Source: DASQGA01 sp038209555
GTDB taxonomy: Bacteria; Actinomycetota; Thermoleophilia; Gaiellales; Gaiellaceae
Length of the DNA: 64,000 bases
Assembly (NCBI GenBank): GCA_038209555.1
Contig: JBBQXP010000002.1
Location: 1-64,000, forward strand
Direction: 5' to 3'
Shown piece after piece: positions 32,786 through 41,132 of the stretch. The position numbers were made by a program, and so were the translations under genes. The notes below the pieces were generated by a model. It had not been told where the DNA came from. It ran no database searches and saw only the letters and a program-made list of their open reading frames with translations. How positions within the stretch are numbered: the stretch's first letter is position 1; each line of letters starts with the position of its first letter.

Positions 32786-33577
32786 ATGAGCTCGTTTGTC
32801 TCGCGGGCCGTCGTTGCGCTGACGGGCTTGCCGCTCGTCCTCGGCGCGGCCTACCTGGGCGGCTGGTTTCTCTTCGCGATCGCAGCCTGCGCCGCGCTCG
32901 TCGCGCTGCACGAGCTCTACCGGCTCGCCCGTCCTCTCCGCCCGCTCGTCCTGGCCGGCTACGCCGGAGCGGTGGCTGCACTCGCCGGAGCCGAGCTGGG
33001 CGGCGGCGAGTGGATGCTTGCGGGGTTCCTCGTCACGTTCCCGCTCGCGTTCGTCTTCGCGGCGATCGCGGAGACGAGGCAGTCGGCGACCGTCTCGGTG
33101 GCGACGACGGTGCTCGGCGCGGCCTGGGTGGGATTCGGGCTCGGCCACCTCGTCCTGATCAGGGAGCTGAACGAGGTCGGGGTCGAGGCAATCCTGACCG
33201 TGCTCGTGACCGTCTTCGCGATCGACACGTTCGCCTACGCAGGCGGACGGCTCGCAGGCCGGCACCGAATGACCCCCGTGATGTCTCCGAACAAGACCTG
33301 GGAGGGCTTCGTCTTCGGGGCGGTGGCAGGCATCCTGACAGCGTTCTTCGCCCTCTACTCGAGCGAGGTCTACGGGAGCTGGCGCGGCCTCGTCCTGGGC
33401 ACCGCGCTCGTCGCGGCCTCCACCGTGGGCGACCTCTTCGAGTCGCTCGTCAAGCGCGACCTCGGGGCGAAGGACACGGGACGCCTACTGCGGGAGCACG
33501 GAGGTGTTCTCGACCGCATCGACAGCCTCCTCTTCGCCGCACCGGCCGCGTACTACGTGCTCGTCACGTTGGGCTAG
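32786..33577 (+). CDS. cdsA: Phosphatidate cytidylyltransferase
   Basis: 263 residues from ATG 32786. Six or more hydrophobic helices; the C-terminal signature includes SPNKTWEGFVFGAVAG, VGDLFESLVKRDLGAKDTG, LREHGGVLDRIDSLLFAAP. It makes CDP-diacylglycerol, used by the PgsA-like enzyme at 44753. The stop codon TAG is in palindromic repeat copy C. Confidence 0.95.
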   Translation: MSSFVSRAVVALTGLPLVLGAAYLGGWFLFAIAACAALVALHELYRLARPLRPLVLAGYAGAVAALAGAELGGGEWMLAGFLVTFPLAFVFAAIAETRQSATVSVATTVLGAAWVGFGLGHLVLIRELNEVGVEAILTVLVTVFAIDTFAYAGGRLAGRHRMTPVMSPNKTWEGFVFGAVAGILTAFFALYSSEVYGSWRGLVLGTALVAASTVGDLFESLVKRDLGAKDTGRLLREHGGVLDRIDSLLFAAPAAYYVLVTLG

Positions 33578-33621
33578 ATGGTTGGTCGGGCGGGCACGCC
33601 AAATTACGACCGACCATCTAG
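33574..33621. repeat. Palindromic intergenic repeat, copy C
   Basis: Arms CTAGATGGTTGGTCG (33574-33588) and CGACCGACCATCTAG (33607-33621) pair at 14 of 15 positions, with an 18-base loop. The left CTAG contains the cdsA stop and the right one contains the stop of the convergent methyltransferase gene, so the element fills the whole gap between the two genes and could act as a two-way transcription barrier; no T run is present. Confidence 0.8.
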
Positions 33622-34244
33622 ATGGGCTCCCCGACCCAGCGGAACCCGAGCGCGCGAATGGCACCGGCGTCGATGAGGGTCTCCTCGAGCGCCTCGCTCG
33701 CCACTCCACCGAGCGTCCGGTGGAGGTAGGGCGTCCTTTCGAACCGAAGCTCGCGGAAGCGTCGACTCAGGCTCGCCCGCATCGCCTCGCCCGCGTGGAG
33801 GCCACGGTGCTCCTCCTCCCACGCTGCGAGCGCATCCTCGAGGGAGCGAGGCACGTCGTCGAGCCGTCCGGCGGCCTCGAGGGCGAGCTCCTGGCCCAGG
33901 TACCAATCGGCGGTGTCCGGATCCATCCGCTCCCAGGCGAACTCCGCCAGGATGAGGCGCCCGGCCGGCCGCACGAGGCTCTGGATGCGATCGACCGCAG
34001 CATCGAGATCGTGAATGTGGTGGAGCGAGCGGCTCGCGACGACCGCGTCGAAGGTTCCAGGCTCGTCGAGCTCCTCCAGGGTCGTCTGCCTGAACATGGG
34101 CCCGACCGGAGCATCCGGGTCGATCGCGAGTACGTCGTACCCTGCGTTGACGACGTCAAGGGCGAGCTCTCCGGCGCCACACCCGATCTCGAGCACGCGG
34201 GCAGGCGGGGGCGGAAGCTCTCCGAGCACGAAGGCGGCGTCCAT
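33618..34244 (-). CDS. Class I SAM-dependent methyltransferase
   Basis: 208 residues from ATG 34244. Motif I VLEIGCGAGELALDV, acidic end of strand 2 in VLAIDPDA, motif around FDAVVASRSLHHIHDLD and RLILAEFAWERMD are typical of the Methyltransf_11 group. Substrate unknown. It is convergent with cdsA and divergent from dxr (50 bp). Confidence 0.85.
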   Translation of the reverse strand: MDAAFVLGELPPPPARVLEIGCGAGELALDVVNAGYDVLAIDPDAPVGPMFRQTTLEELDEPGTFDAVVASRSLHHIHDLDAAVDRIQSLVRPAGRLILAEFAWERMDPDTADWYLGQELALEAAGRLDDVPRSLEDALAAWEEEHRGLHAGEAMRASLSRRFRELRFERTPYLHRTLGGVASEALEETLIDAGAIRALGFRWVGEPI

Positions 34245-34282
34245 GGGCCGTATCGTCGCACTGGAGGCCCAACTCGCGTCTC

Positions 34283-34288
34283 TACACT
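34283..34288 (+). promoter_or_regulatory. Putative leaderless promoter -10 of dxr
   Basis: TACACT at 34283-34288 ends 6 bases before the dxr ATG at 34295, placing the predicted start of transcription at the start codon. A clear -35 was not found. Confidence 0.4.
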
Positions 34289-34294
34289 GGCTCT

Positions 34295-35389
34295 ATGAAG
34301 CGAGTCGCCCTACTCGGCGCCACCGGCTCGATCGGCACGCAGGCACTCGAGGTCGTCGGCGCCCACCCGCAGCTCGAGCTCTGTGCAATCGCCGTGGGCT
34401 CGCGGGCGGACGAAGCGCGGCGGATCGCAAGCGAGCACGGCGTCCCATACGTGTCGATCGCCGGCGACCCGCCCCTGGACGAGCTCGTCAGGGCGAGCAA
34501 GCCTGATGTCGTTCTGAACGCCGTCATGGGATTCGCCGGCCTCCCGGCGACGCTGGAGGCACTCGAAAGCGGTATCGACCTCGCTCTGGCCAACAAGGAG
34601 AGTCTCGTCGCGGCCGGCCCGCTCGCGCTCGCTGCCAGGGAGCGGGGAGGAGGGCGGATCCTGCCTGTCGACAGCGAGCACTCGGCCGCGTTCCAGTGCC
34701 TCGAAGGCCGGGCCGAGGAAACGATCCACTCGCTCGTCCTCACCGCCTCGGGGGGCCCCTTTCGCGGGCGCAGTCGAAGCGAGCTCGCTGACGTCACGCC
34801 GGCCGAAGCGCTTGCACACCCGACCTGGAACATGGGCCCGAAGATCACCGTCGACTCAGCGACGCTCATGAACAAGGGCCTGGAGCTGATCGAGGCGCAT
34901 TTTCTCTTCGGCGTCGAGTTCGAGCGGATCGAGGTGGTCGTCCACCCGACCTCCGTCGTGCACGCCCTCGTCCGCTTCCGAGACGGGGCTTCGCTGGCCC
35001 ACCTGGGCTACCCGGACATGCGCGTCCCGATCTCGTATGCGCTGACCTACCCGGAGCGAGCGGCGACCCCCGTCGAGCCAATCGACCTCGCGTCCGGTCT
35101 CATCCTCGAGTTCTCTGCGCCCGACGAGGACGCCTTTGCGTGTCTCGCGCTCGCGCGGGCGGCGGGGGAGGAGGGCGGCACCGCTCCCTGCGTTCTGAAC
35201 GCCGCCAACGAGGTCGCGGTGGCTTCCTTCCTGGACGGCCAGCTTCCCTTCCTTGGCATCCCGGACGTGGTCGAGCGAACGCTCTCGACTGTTGAGACCG
35301 GACCGGCCGAGACACTCGCCGAGCTGGTGGCGATCGACGCCGAGGCCCGCCGTGTCGCGAACGCGTTGACCCGGGAGCTCGTCCACTGA
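34295..35389 (+). CDS. dxr: 1-deoxy-D-xylulose 5-phosphate reductoisomerase
   Basis: 364 residues from ATG 34295. NADPH-binding LLGATGSIGTQALEVV, then LANKESLVAAG, VDSEHSAAFQCL, ILTASGGPFR-type LTASGGPFRGRS, HPTWNMGPKITVDSATLMNKGLE and VHPTSVVHALV. Second enzyme of the MEP isoprenoid pathway; ispG of the same pathway is two genes downstream and uppS, a consumer of the product, just upstream. rseP overlaps by 4 bp. Confidence 0.96.
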   Translation: MKRVALLGATGSIGTQALEVVGAHPQLELCAIAVGSRADEARRIASEHGVPYVSIAGDPPLDELVRASKPDVVLNAVMGFAGLPATLEALESGIDLALANKESLVAAGPLALAARERGGGRILPVDSEHSAAFQCLEGRAEETIHSLVLTASGGPFRGRSRSELADVTPAEALAHPTWNMGPKITVDSATLMNKGLELIEAHFLFGVEFERIEVVVHPTSVVHALVRFRDGASLAHLGYPDMRVPISYALTYPERAATPVEPIDLASGLILEFSAPDEDAFACLALARAAGEEGGTAPCVLNAANEVAVASFLDGQLPFLGIPDVVERTLSTVETGPAETLAELVAIDAEARRVANALTRELVH

Positions 35390-36615
35390 GCATCTTCGTC
35401 TCGATCGCCGGTCTCGCCTTTCTGATCGTGATCCACGAGGCCGGCCACTTCCTGGTCGCGCTTGCCGTCAGGATGCGTCCGCGTCGCTTCTACCTCTTCT
35501 TTCCGCCTGCGATCGTGAAGAAGGTCCACAACGGGATCGAGTACGGGATCGGGGCGATCCCGCTCGGGGGATACGTGAAGATTCCCGGAATGCACAAGCC
35601 TGCCGAGCGCGACCTCGAGGTCGCGCTCGCGCGCGCGCTCGAGGAGGCGCCGTGGCTCGAGCGCGAACTCGAGCCCGTCAAGAGCGCGCTCGCCGCCGGC
35701 CGGTTCGAGGAGGCACGCGAGCTTCTGCCAGGGCTCGAAGCTGGGGTGGACCGGGCCCAGCTTTCGGAGCCCGCCGCGCGCGCGGCGAAGCGCGGCCTCA
35801 CCGAGGTCGCAGACGCGCTCACGAGCGACGCCTACTGGCGCGCACCCGCCTGGAAGCGCATCGCCGTCATCTTCGCCGGTCCGGGCACCAACCTCGTGTT
35901 CGCCGTGCTCATGCTCGCGGTCGTCTTCATGCTCGGCGTCCCCGACGAACGTACGCGATCCGTCGACCAGATCACGCCGGGGTCACCGGCCGCGGGCATC
36001 GGCCTCTTGCCAGGCGACGAGATCGTGGCGGTGGAAAGCCGGCCGACCCGGAGCTTCGAGGCGGTCTCGCGAGAGATTCGCGGAAGCAAGGGCAGGCCGA
36101 TCACGCTGACGGTGCTCCGCGACGGCCGGAACATCTCGCTCGGGCCGGTTCGGGCGCAGAAGGCCGAGGACGGCCGGCACGTGATCGGGTTCGTCCCGGG
36201 CCTCGAGTACCGACGCTACGGCCCCCTCGACGCGACCTGGCAGGCGACCGCGAAGACGTGGGAGGTGACGTCCGCCATCGGCCAATCGCTGGGCCGGATC
36301 GTGACGGGATCCGGGCGGGACGAGCTCTCGAGCCCGGTCGGGATCGTCCAGGGCTCGAGCCAGGCGCTCGACCTCGGCTTCCGCTACTACCTCGGCGTTC
36401 TCGCGCTGATCAGCCTCTCGCTCGCGCTCCTGAACCTGCTCCCGCTCCTGCCGCTGGACGGGGGACACATCGCCTTCTCGATCCTCGAGAAGGTCCGGGG
36501 CAGGGCGATCCCGCGAGAAGCCTACGAACGCTTTTCCGCGGTCGGGATCGCGCTCGTCCTCATGCTCTTCTTCATCGGCCTCTCGAACGACATCGGACGA
36601 CTAGGCGGGACCTAA
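35386..36615 (+). CDS. rseP: RIP metalloprotease RseP (site-2 protease, PDZ)
   Basis: 409 residues if started at CTG 35386, which overlaps the dxr stop as CTGA. The first standard start (GTG 35428) would begin directly before the zinc motif HEAGHFLVA and delete the first membrane helix (SIFVSIAGLAFLIVI), so CTG is strongly favoured. Further features: a soluble insertion about residues 75-150, GPGTNLVFAVLM, a PDZ domain (PGSPAAGIGLLPGDEIVAVE) and the third zinc ligand in NLLPLLPLDGGHIAFS. The enzyme cleaves membrane-bound anti-sigma factors or signal-peptide remnants. Confidence 0.92.
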   Translation: MSIFVSIAGLAFLIVIHEAGHFLVALAVRMRPRRFYLFFPPAIVKKVHNGIEYGIGAIPLGGYVKIPGMHKPAERDLEVALARALEEAPWLERELEPVKSALAAGRFEEARELLPGLEAGVDRAQLSEPAARAAKRGLTEVADALTSDAYWRAPAWKRIAVIFAGPGTNLVFAVLMLAVVFMLGVPDERTRSVDQITPGSPAAGIGLLPGDEIVAVESRPTRSFEAVSREIRGSKGRPITLTVLRDGRNISLGPVRAQKAEDGRHVIGFVPGLEYRRYGPLDATWQATAKTWEVTSAIGQSLGRIVTGSGRDELSSPVGIVQGSSQALDLGFRYYLGVLALISLSLALLNLLPLLPLDGGHIAFSILEKVRGRAIPREAYERFSAVGIALVLMLFFIGLSNDIGRLGGT

Positions 36616-36624
36616 CCCTGGTCA

Positions 36625-36787
36625 GAGGCCCGATGCGAAATTCGGCCGGGCCGGATGACGCCCCAGACGCGGCGCTGGCTCAGCACAATCGCTCACGGCA
36701 CGTAGCGCTGCTACGCACCGCGACCGGCCCCGGTGCCCAGCTTGGCCTGGAGCGCCCCCGCCGGCGGCCGAATTTCAATCAGGCCTC
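36625..36787. repeat. Long inverted-repeat element between rseP and ispG
   Basis: Arms 36625-36654 and 36758-36787 contain a perfect 12-bp pair GAAATTCGGCCG/CGGCCGAATTTC (36637-36648, 36765-36776) and an outer GAGGCC/GGCCTC pair. The 100-base centre includes a small perfect hairpin (CGTAGC GCT GCTACG) and a segment GGATGACGCCCCAGACGCGGCGC that resembles the centre of copy A (27028-27050) and copy D. No open frame. It is probably a non-autonomous or structured element related to the palindromic family. Confidence 0.65.
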
Positions 36788-36806
36788 CCGCTAGACTCGG
36801 TGTTGC

Positions 36807-37937
36807 ATGGCCAGTGAACGCCAGATCAGAGTCGGAGGGGTCGCAATCGGCGGCGGCGCGCCCGTCGTCGTCCAGTCGATGACCCTGACGAAGACACACG
36901 ACGTCGACGCGACCGTGGCTCAGATCGCTGCCCTCACCTCGGCCGGGTGCGAGCTCGTCCGCGTCGCCGTGCCGAAGCTCGAGGACGCCGACGCGCTTCC
37001 GAAGATCGTGTATCTGAGCCCCGTCCCGATCATCGCGGACATCCACTTCAACGCCTCCCTCGCACTGAAGGCGATCGAGGCCGGTGTCGCTGCCGTTCGT
37101 ATCAACCCGGGGAACATCGGCGGCGCCGACAAGACGGAGCTCGTCGTCCGCGCGGCGAAGAAAGCGGGAATCCCGATGCGCATCGGCGCGAATTCCGGCT
37201 CGCTCCCCAAGCACCTGGTTGAACTCGCGCAGGAGGACACCGCGGCGGCCCTGGTCGAGGAGGCGCTCGAGCAGGTTCGGATCCTCGAGCGCATGGAGTA
37301 CTACGACTTCAAGATCTCGGTCAAGTCCAGCTCGGTGCCGACGATGATCCGGGCGTACAGGATGCTCTCCGAGCGAGTCCCCTATCCGCTCCACCTCGGC
37401 GTCACCGAAGCGGGCACGCCGTTCTCCGGCTCGATCAAGAGCGCGGTCGGGATGGGCGCGCTCCTCATGGACGGCATCGGCGACACGATGAGGGTCTCTC
37501 TCACAGCCGATCCGGTGGAGGAGGTCAAGGTCTGCTGGGAGATCCTGAAGGCGCTCGGGCTCCGCGAACGGGGGCCCGTCATGATCGCCTGCCCCTCCTG
37601 CGGCCGCGACAACGTCGGGGTCTGGAACCTCGCGGAGAAGGTCGAGGAGCGCCTCCAGTCGTACCCGCAGGCATTCGAGGTGGCGGTCATGGGCTGCGCC
37701 GTCAATGGACCGGGGGAGGCCGGCGACGCCGACTTCGGGATTGCAGGCGGACGGGAAACGGGCTTTCTCTACGCACACGGACGCGTGCTCAAAAAGGCGC
37801 CCTCGGAGACGCTGATCGACGAGCTGTTTACCGAGATCGACCGGTGGATCGAAGGCGGCATGGAACGTCCGAAGCGGTTGAAGCTCGCCAAGCCGGCGGC
37901 GCTGATGATGGCCGAAGCGGCCCAGCGTCCGGCCTAG
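36807..37937 (+). CDS. ispG: (E)-4-hydroxy-3-methylbut-2-enyl-diphosphate synthase (GcpE)
   Basis: 376 residues from ATG 36807. VQSMTLTKTHDVDATVAQI, IADIHFNASLALKAIE, VRINPGNIGG, and the 4Fe-4S ligands in ACPSCGRDNV and MGCAVNGPGEAGDADFGIAGG. Single-domain (bacterial short) form. Penultimate step of the MEP pathway, here between rseP and proS as in many actinobacteria. TAGACT (36792-36797) may be a -10. Confidence 0.95.
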   Translation: MASERQIRVGGVAIGGGAPVVVQSMTLTKTHDVDATVAQIAALTSAGCELVRVAVPKLEDADALPKIVYLSPVPIIADIHFNASLALKAIEAGVAAVRINPGNIGGADKTELVVRAAKKAGIPMRIGANSGSLPKHLVELAQEDTAAALVEEALEQVRILERMEYYDFKISVKSSSVPTMIRAYRMLSERVPYPLHLGVTEAGTPFSGSIKSAVGMGALLMDGIGDTMRVSLTADPVEEVKVCWEILKALGLRERGPVMIACPSCGRDNVGVWNLAEKVEERLQSYPQAFEVAVMGCAVNGPGEAGDADFGIAGGRETGFLYAHGRVLKKAPSETLIDELFTEIDRWIEGGMERPKRLKLAKPAALMMAEAAQRPA

Positions 37938-37943
37938 AACAGA

Positions 37944-39620
37944 ATGCGGGCATCTCAGCTCTTCATCCCGACGCTCCGGGAGGATCCCGGGGATGCCGAG
38001 GCGGCAAGCCACCGCCTGCTCGTGCGCGGCGGCTTCATCCGCCAGGTCGCCGCAGGGCTCTGGACCTTCCTACCGCTCGGCTGGCGCGTGCACCAGAAGG
38101 TAGTCCAGATCGTGCGCGAGGAGATGGACGCGATCGGCGGCCAGGAGATGCTCTGCCCCGTCCTCACGCCCGCTGAGCTCTGGCAGGCGACCGGTCGCTA
38201 CGACATCCCCGAGCTCTTCAAGCTGGAGGACCGGGCCGGGCGGCCGTTCGTCCTCCCGCTCACGCACGAGGAGACGATGACCTTTCACGCGCGGGAGCTC
38301 CAGTCCTACAAGCAGCTGCCGCAGATCTGGTACCACTTCGCGACCAAGGATCGGGACGAGCCGCGACCGCGTGGCGGGCTCCTCAGAGTGCGCGAGTTCA
38401 TCATGAAGGACGCCTACAGCTTCGACCGCGACGAGGAGGGCCTCGACCGAAGCTTCCAGGCTCACGCGGGCGCCTACCGGCGCATCTTCGACCGGGCCGG
38501 GCTTGAGGTCTTCGAGGTCGAGGCCGAGTCGGGGATGATGGGCGGGAGCGAGAGCATCGACTACCTCGCCCCGGCGGAGAACGGAGAGAACACGCTCGTC
38601 ACGTGTGAGAACGGGGACTACGCCGCCGACCTCGAGATCGCCCGCGGCGTCCCCCGAGCCATCAATTTTCCCGCGCGCCTCGATGCGCCCGAGGAGGTCG
38701 AGACGCCCGGAGCGACGACGATCGAGGCACTCGCGGAGCTCCTCGCCGTCGATCCGGCCGCGACGTCGAAAGCGATGCCCGTGGTCGTCGACGGGCGTGT
38801 CGTTCTCGGCCTGCTCCGCGGGGACGACCGGCTCGAGGAGGCGAAGCTCGCGGCCGTCCTCGGAGCGGTCTACCGCCCGGCGACGGAGGACGAGATCAGG
38901 CAGGCATTCGGCGCCGACCCCGGCTCGCTCGGCCCGGTCGGATTTTCCGGCGAGATCCTCGCGGACGAAGCGCTCCGTGAGGGCCAGTTCGTCGCGGGGG
39001 CGAACCGTACGGGTTGGCACCTGCGCGGGGTCGAGCACGGGCGCGACTTCGAGGCCCGCTTCGCCGACATCCGGCAGCCGAAGGAAGGTGACGCCTGCCC
39101 CAACTGTGGCGGCTCGCTTGGGTTCCAGACAGCGATTGAGGTGGGGCATATCTTCAAGCTCGGCACGCGGTACTCCGTTCCGCTCGGCGCGACCTACCTC
39201 GACGAACAGGGCCGGGAGCTTCCGCTCGTCATGGGGAGCTACGGGATCGGACCGGGGAGGATCATGGCCGCTGCCGTCGAGCAGCGCCACGACGAGCATG
39301 GGATCTTCTGGCCCCAGACGCTCGCGCCGTACGACGTCCACGTGGTCGCAATCGGAGCCACGGGAAACGAAGCCACGGAGGCGGCCGAACGCCTCGCAGG
39401 CGAGCTGGAGGCGGCAGACCTCTCCGTCCTTCTCGACGATCGTGACCGGCGCCCGGGCGAGAAGTTCGCCGACGCCGACCTGCTCGGCTGTCCGGTACGC
39501 GTCACCGTGGGAAAGAAGACCCTTGAGGACGGCAAGGTCGATGTCCTGCGGCGCGAAGACCGCTCCGAGGACCGCATCGCACTCGGCGACGCGCCGGGGG
39601 GGATCGGTGGGATGCTGTAG
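37944..39620 (+). CDS. proS: Prolyl-tRNA synthetase
   Basis: 558 residues from ATG 37944. Class II motif 1 region (GLWTFLPLGWRVHQKV), motif 2 (PQIWYHFATKDRDEPRPRGGLLRVREF), motif 3 (MGSYGIGPGRIMAAAVEQ) and a YbaK-like editing insertion about residues 230-380 (reduced compared with E. coli, lacking clear end motifs). The C-terminal anticodon-binding domain starts around VHVVAIGATGNEA. A proline tRNA gene lies 1.3 kb downstream. Confidence 0.94.
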   Translation: MRASQLFIPTLREDPGDAEAASHRLLVRGGFIRQVAAGLWTFLPLGWRVHQKVVQIVREEMDAIGGQEMLCPVLTPAELWQATGRYDIPELFKLEDRAGRPFVLPLTHEETMTFHARELQSYKQLPQIWYHFATKDRDEPRPRGGLLRVREFIMKDAYSFDRDEEGLDRSFQAHAGAYRRIFDRAGLEVFEVEAESGMMGGSESIDYLAPAENGENTLVTCENGDYAADLEIARGVPRAINFPARLDAPEEVETPGATTIEALAELLAVDPAATSKAMPVVVDGRVVLGLLRGDDRLEEAKLAAVLGAVYRPATEDEIRQAFGADPGSLGPVGFSGEILADEALREGQFVAGANRTGWHLRGVEHGRDFEARFADIRQPKEGDACPNCGGSLGFQTAIEVGHIFKLGTRYSVPLGATYLDEQGRELPLVMGSYGIGPGRIMAAAVEQRHDEHGIFWPQTLAPYDVHVVAIGATGNEATEAAERLAGELEAADLSVLLDDRDRRPGEKFADADLLGCPVRVTVGKKTLEDGKVDVLRREDRSEDRIALGDAPGGIGGML

Positions 39621-39622
39621 CG

Positions 39623-39922
39623 GTGGCCAGGAAGCGGCGGTTCAGCGAGGAGCCTTTCGGGGCAACGATTCAGGCGCTCATGGCGCAGACCGGGACCACC
39701 TACCGCGGGCTCGCCGACCGTACCGGGCTCTCTGCCGGGTACCTGAACCACCTCGTCCATGGCAACCGGCCGGTCCCCTCCGACGATGTCATCGCCGCAC
39801 TCGCGAAGGCACTCGGCGTCGAGCCAGAGCACTTCCGCGAGTACCGGATCCGCGTCATCACGGAGCGGCTCGACGCCATGCCGGATCTGGTCGACCGCCT
39901 CTACCGGCGGCTCGGCGCATAG
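39623..39922 (+). CDS. XRE-family helix-turn-helix protein
   Basis: 99 residues from GTG 39623, 2 bp after proS. An HTH_3 domain: QALMAQTGTTYRGLADRTGLSAGYLNHLVHGNRPVPSDDVIAALAKAL split over about residues 17-62, followed by a short helical tail with YRRLGA end. Target unknown; possibly autoregulatory. Close spacing suggests cotranscription with proS. Confidence 0.82.
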   Translation: MARKRRFSEEPFGATIQALMAQTGTTYRGLADRTGLSAGYLNHLVHGNRPVPSDDVIAALAKALGVEPEHFREYRIRVITERLDAMPDLVDRLYRRLGA

Positions 39923-40064
39923 TTGATTTTCCCGCACTTTGCGGAGACCTTCGAGGCGACCTTCGAACGGTGCCCTGAACCGCGCATCGAGTTCTGTAAG
40001 CTGGCTGTAAGGAGGCCGCGAGCGGGATTTAGGGGAGTCCCGGCTGGGCCGCCTAGGTGCGAGA

Positions 40065-40083
40065 TATCCACAGAATCCACAGG
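40065..40083 (+). other. Paired DnaA-box-like motif (copy 1)
   Basis: The 19-mer TATCCACAGAATCCACAGG holds two overlapping-phase TCCACA motifs, 10 bases apart. It matches the motif at 52079-52097 at 17 of 19 positions. TATCCACA is close to the DnaA box (TTATNCACA). There is no dnaA, dnaN or AT-rich tract, so this is not an origin. Confidence 0.4.
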
Positions 40084-40098
40084 AACGGTGGAACGATT

Positions 40099-40281
40099 TT
40101 GGACGGACCCGAGCCGATCCGCGAGAACCACGCTCCCGAGCGGGAGGCGCTTCCGCGTCCCCCGGGTGAGTTCGTTTCCGCAGACCATCAGTCGGACTGC
40201 GCACGCTTCCTCGCAGAGCTCCGGCGCCGTGCCGATGTGACGGCCGAGGTCAAATGGACGCTCCGGGGCGAGGAGCACTAA
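40099..40281 (+). CDS. Small hypothetical protein
   Basis: About 60 residues from TTG 40099 (an in-frame GTG at 40057 is an alternative and would overlap the DnaA-like motif). Not recognised. Composition is acidic/polar with a short helix DCARFLAELRRRADVTAEV. It fills the otherwise empty gap between the XRE gene and the coiled-coil gene; base composition by codon position looks coding, but support is weak. Confidence 0.35.
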   Translation: MDGPEPIRENHAPEREALPRPPGEFVSADHQSDCARFLAELRRRADVTAEVKWTLRGEEH

Positions 40282-40348
40282 CTCCGGCGGCGAAGCTCAT
40301 CCTCCGGTGCCTCTACGATTCGCGGCGGCACACCTCGAGGGAGAGCGA

Positions 40349-40921
40349 ATGACCGAACCGAACGAAGTCCCGGCAGATCCCCGCCAGGAGCAGTCCGAAG
40401 GCGTGACGGTGAACGGACCGAAGGAAGCCGGATGGAATCCTGACCAGCACCAGTCCGAGGGGGAGTCATCAGTCGCGGGCGAGCTGAACATCGGTCCGAG
40501 AGTCACGGCTGTCTTTACCGCGGCCGAGAGGGCGGCGCAGCACATCGTCACCATGGCACGCGAAGAGGCCGACGACCTACGCCGGCGAGCCGAGGCCGAG
40601 GCCGAGTCGCTCCTGAGCCAACGCCGTTACCAGGCGGAAGAGGAGGCCTCGCGTCGCATCGCGGACGCGCAGGCCCAGGCCGATCAGATCCGCGCGGCCG
40701 CCGAAGAGGAGGCCCGTCAGATCGAGGAGGCAGCACACCGGCGCGAGCTCCGGATCCGGGAGGAGACAAGGCTCCTCGAGGAGCGGGTCGAATGGGCCCG
40801 AGAGGGTCTCCGGGAAGTGGCCGAGCGGATCCGAGACACCGAAATGGAGCTCGGCGACCTTCCCGTGGCGGCGCCGCGGGGCGAGCGAAGACCGAGCAGG
40901 CCCAGCGCCGGCCCTTCCTAG
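40349..40921 (+). CDS. DivIVA-like coiled-coil protein
   Basis: 190 residues from ATG 40349 with GAGGGAG upstream. The N-terminal 50 residues are polar and disordered, residues about 55-170 form one long charged coiled coil (AREEADDLRRRAEAEAESLL; RIRAAAEEEARQIEEAAHRR-like runs), and the tail is Pro/Arg-rich. Repeated Ala-Glu-Arg heptads resemble the coiled-coil half of actinobacterial DivIVA/Wag31-type proteins, but the N-terminal membrane-binding motif is absent. Function unknown. Confidence 0.7.
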   Translation: MTEPNEVPADPRQEQSEGVTVNGPKEAGWNPDQHQSEGESSVAGELNIGPRVTAVFTAAERAAQHIVTMAREEADDLRRRAEAEAESLLSQRRYQAEEEASRRIADAQAQADQIRAAAEEEARQIEEAAHRRELRIREETRLLEERVEWAREGLREVAERIRDTEMELGDLPVAAPRGERRPSRPSAGPS

Positions 40922-40947
40922 CGGCTGCGGGTATCGTGTGCCCGAAG

Positions 40948-41022
40948 CGGGGCGTGGCGCAGCCTGGTTAGCGCGCGTGTCTGGGGGACACGAGGTCCCG
41001 AGTTCAAATCTCGGCGCCCCGA
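40948..41022 (+). tRNA. tRNA-Pro (anticodon GGG)
   Basis: Complete cloverleaf: acceptor CGGGGCG/CGCCCCG with discriminator A (41022), D arm GCGC...GCGC, anticodon stem CGTGT/ACACG with loop CTGGGGG giving anticodon GGG at 40983-40985, and T arm CCGAG TTCAAAT CTCGG. No CCA is encoded. A hairpin terminator follows. Confidence 0.95.
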
Positions 41023-41025
41023 CTC

Positions 41026-41059
41026 TGCAAAGCCCTGCGCGTGCGGGGCTTTGCAGTTT
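41026..41059 (+). terminator. Intrinsic terminator after tRNA-Pro
   Basis: Perfect 10-bp stem TGCAAAGCCC (41026-41035) / GGGCTTTGCA (41046-41055) with a 10-base loop, followed by GTTTGG. The T run is short, but position directly after the tRNA supports the call. Confidence 0.7.
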
Positions 41060-41132
41060 GGCCTCAGTCGGCTCGTCTTGGCTGCTGTTGTAGCGCCGGA
41101 CACCGCGATGCTCGAGCTGGGACGATAGGACA

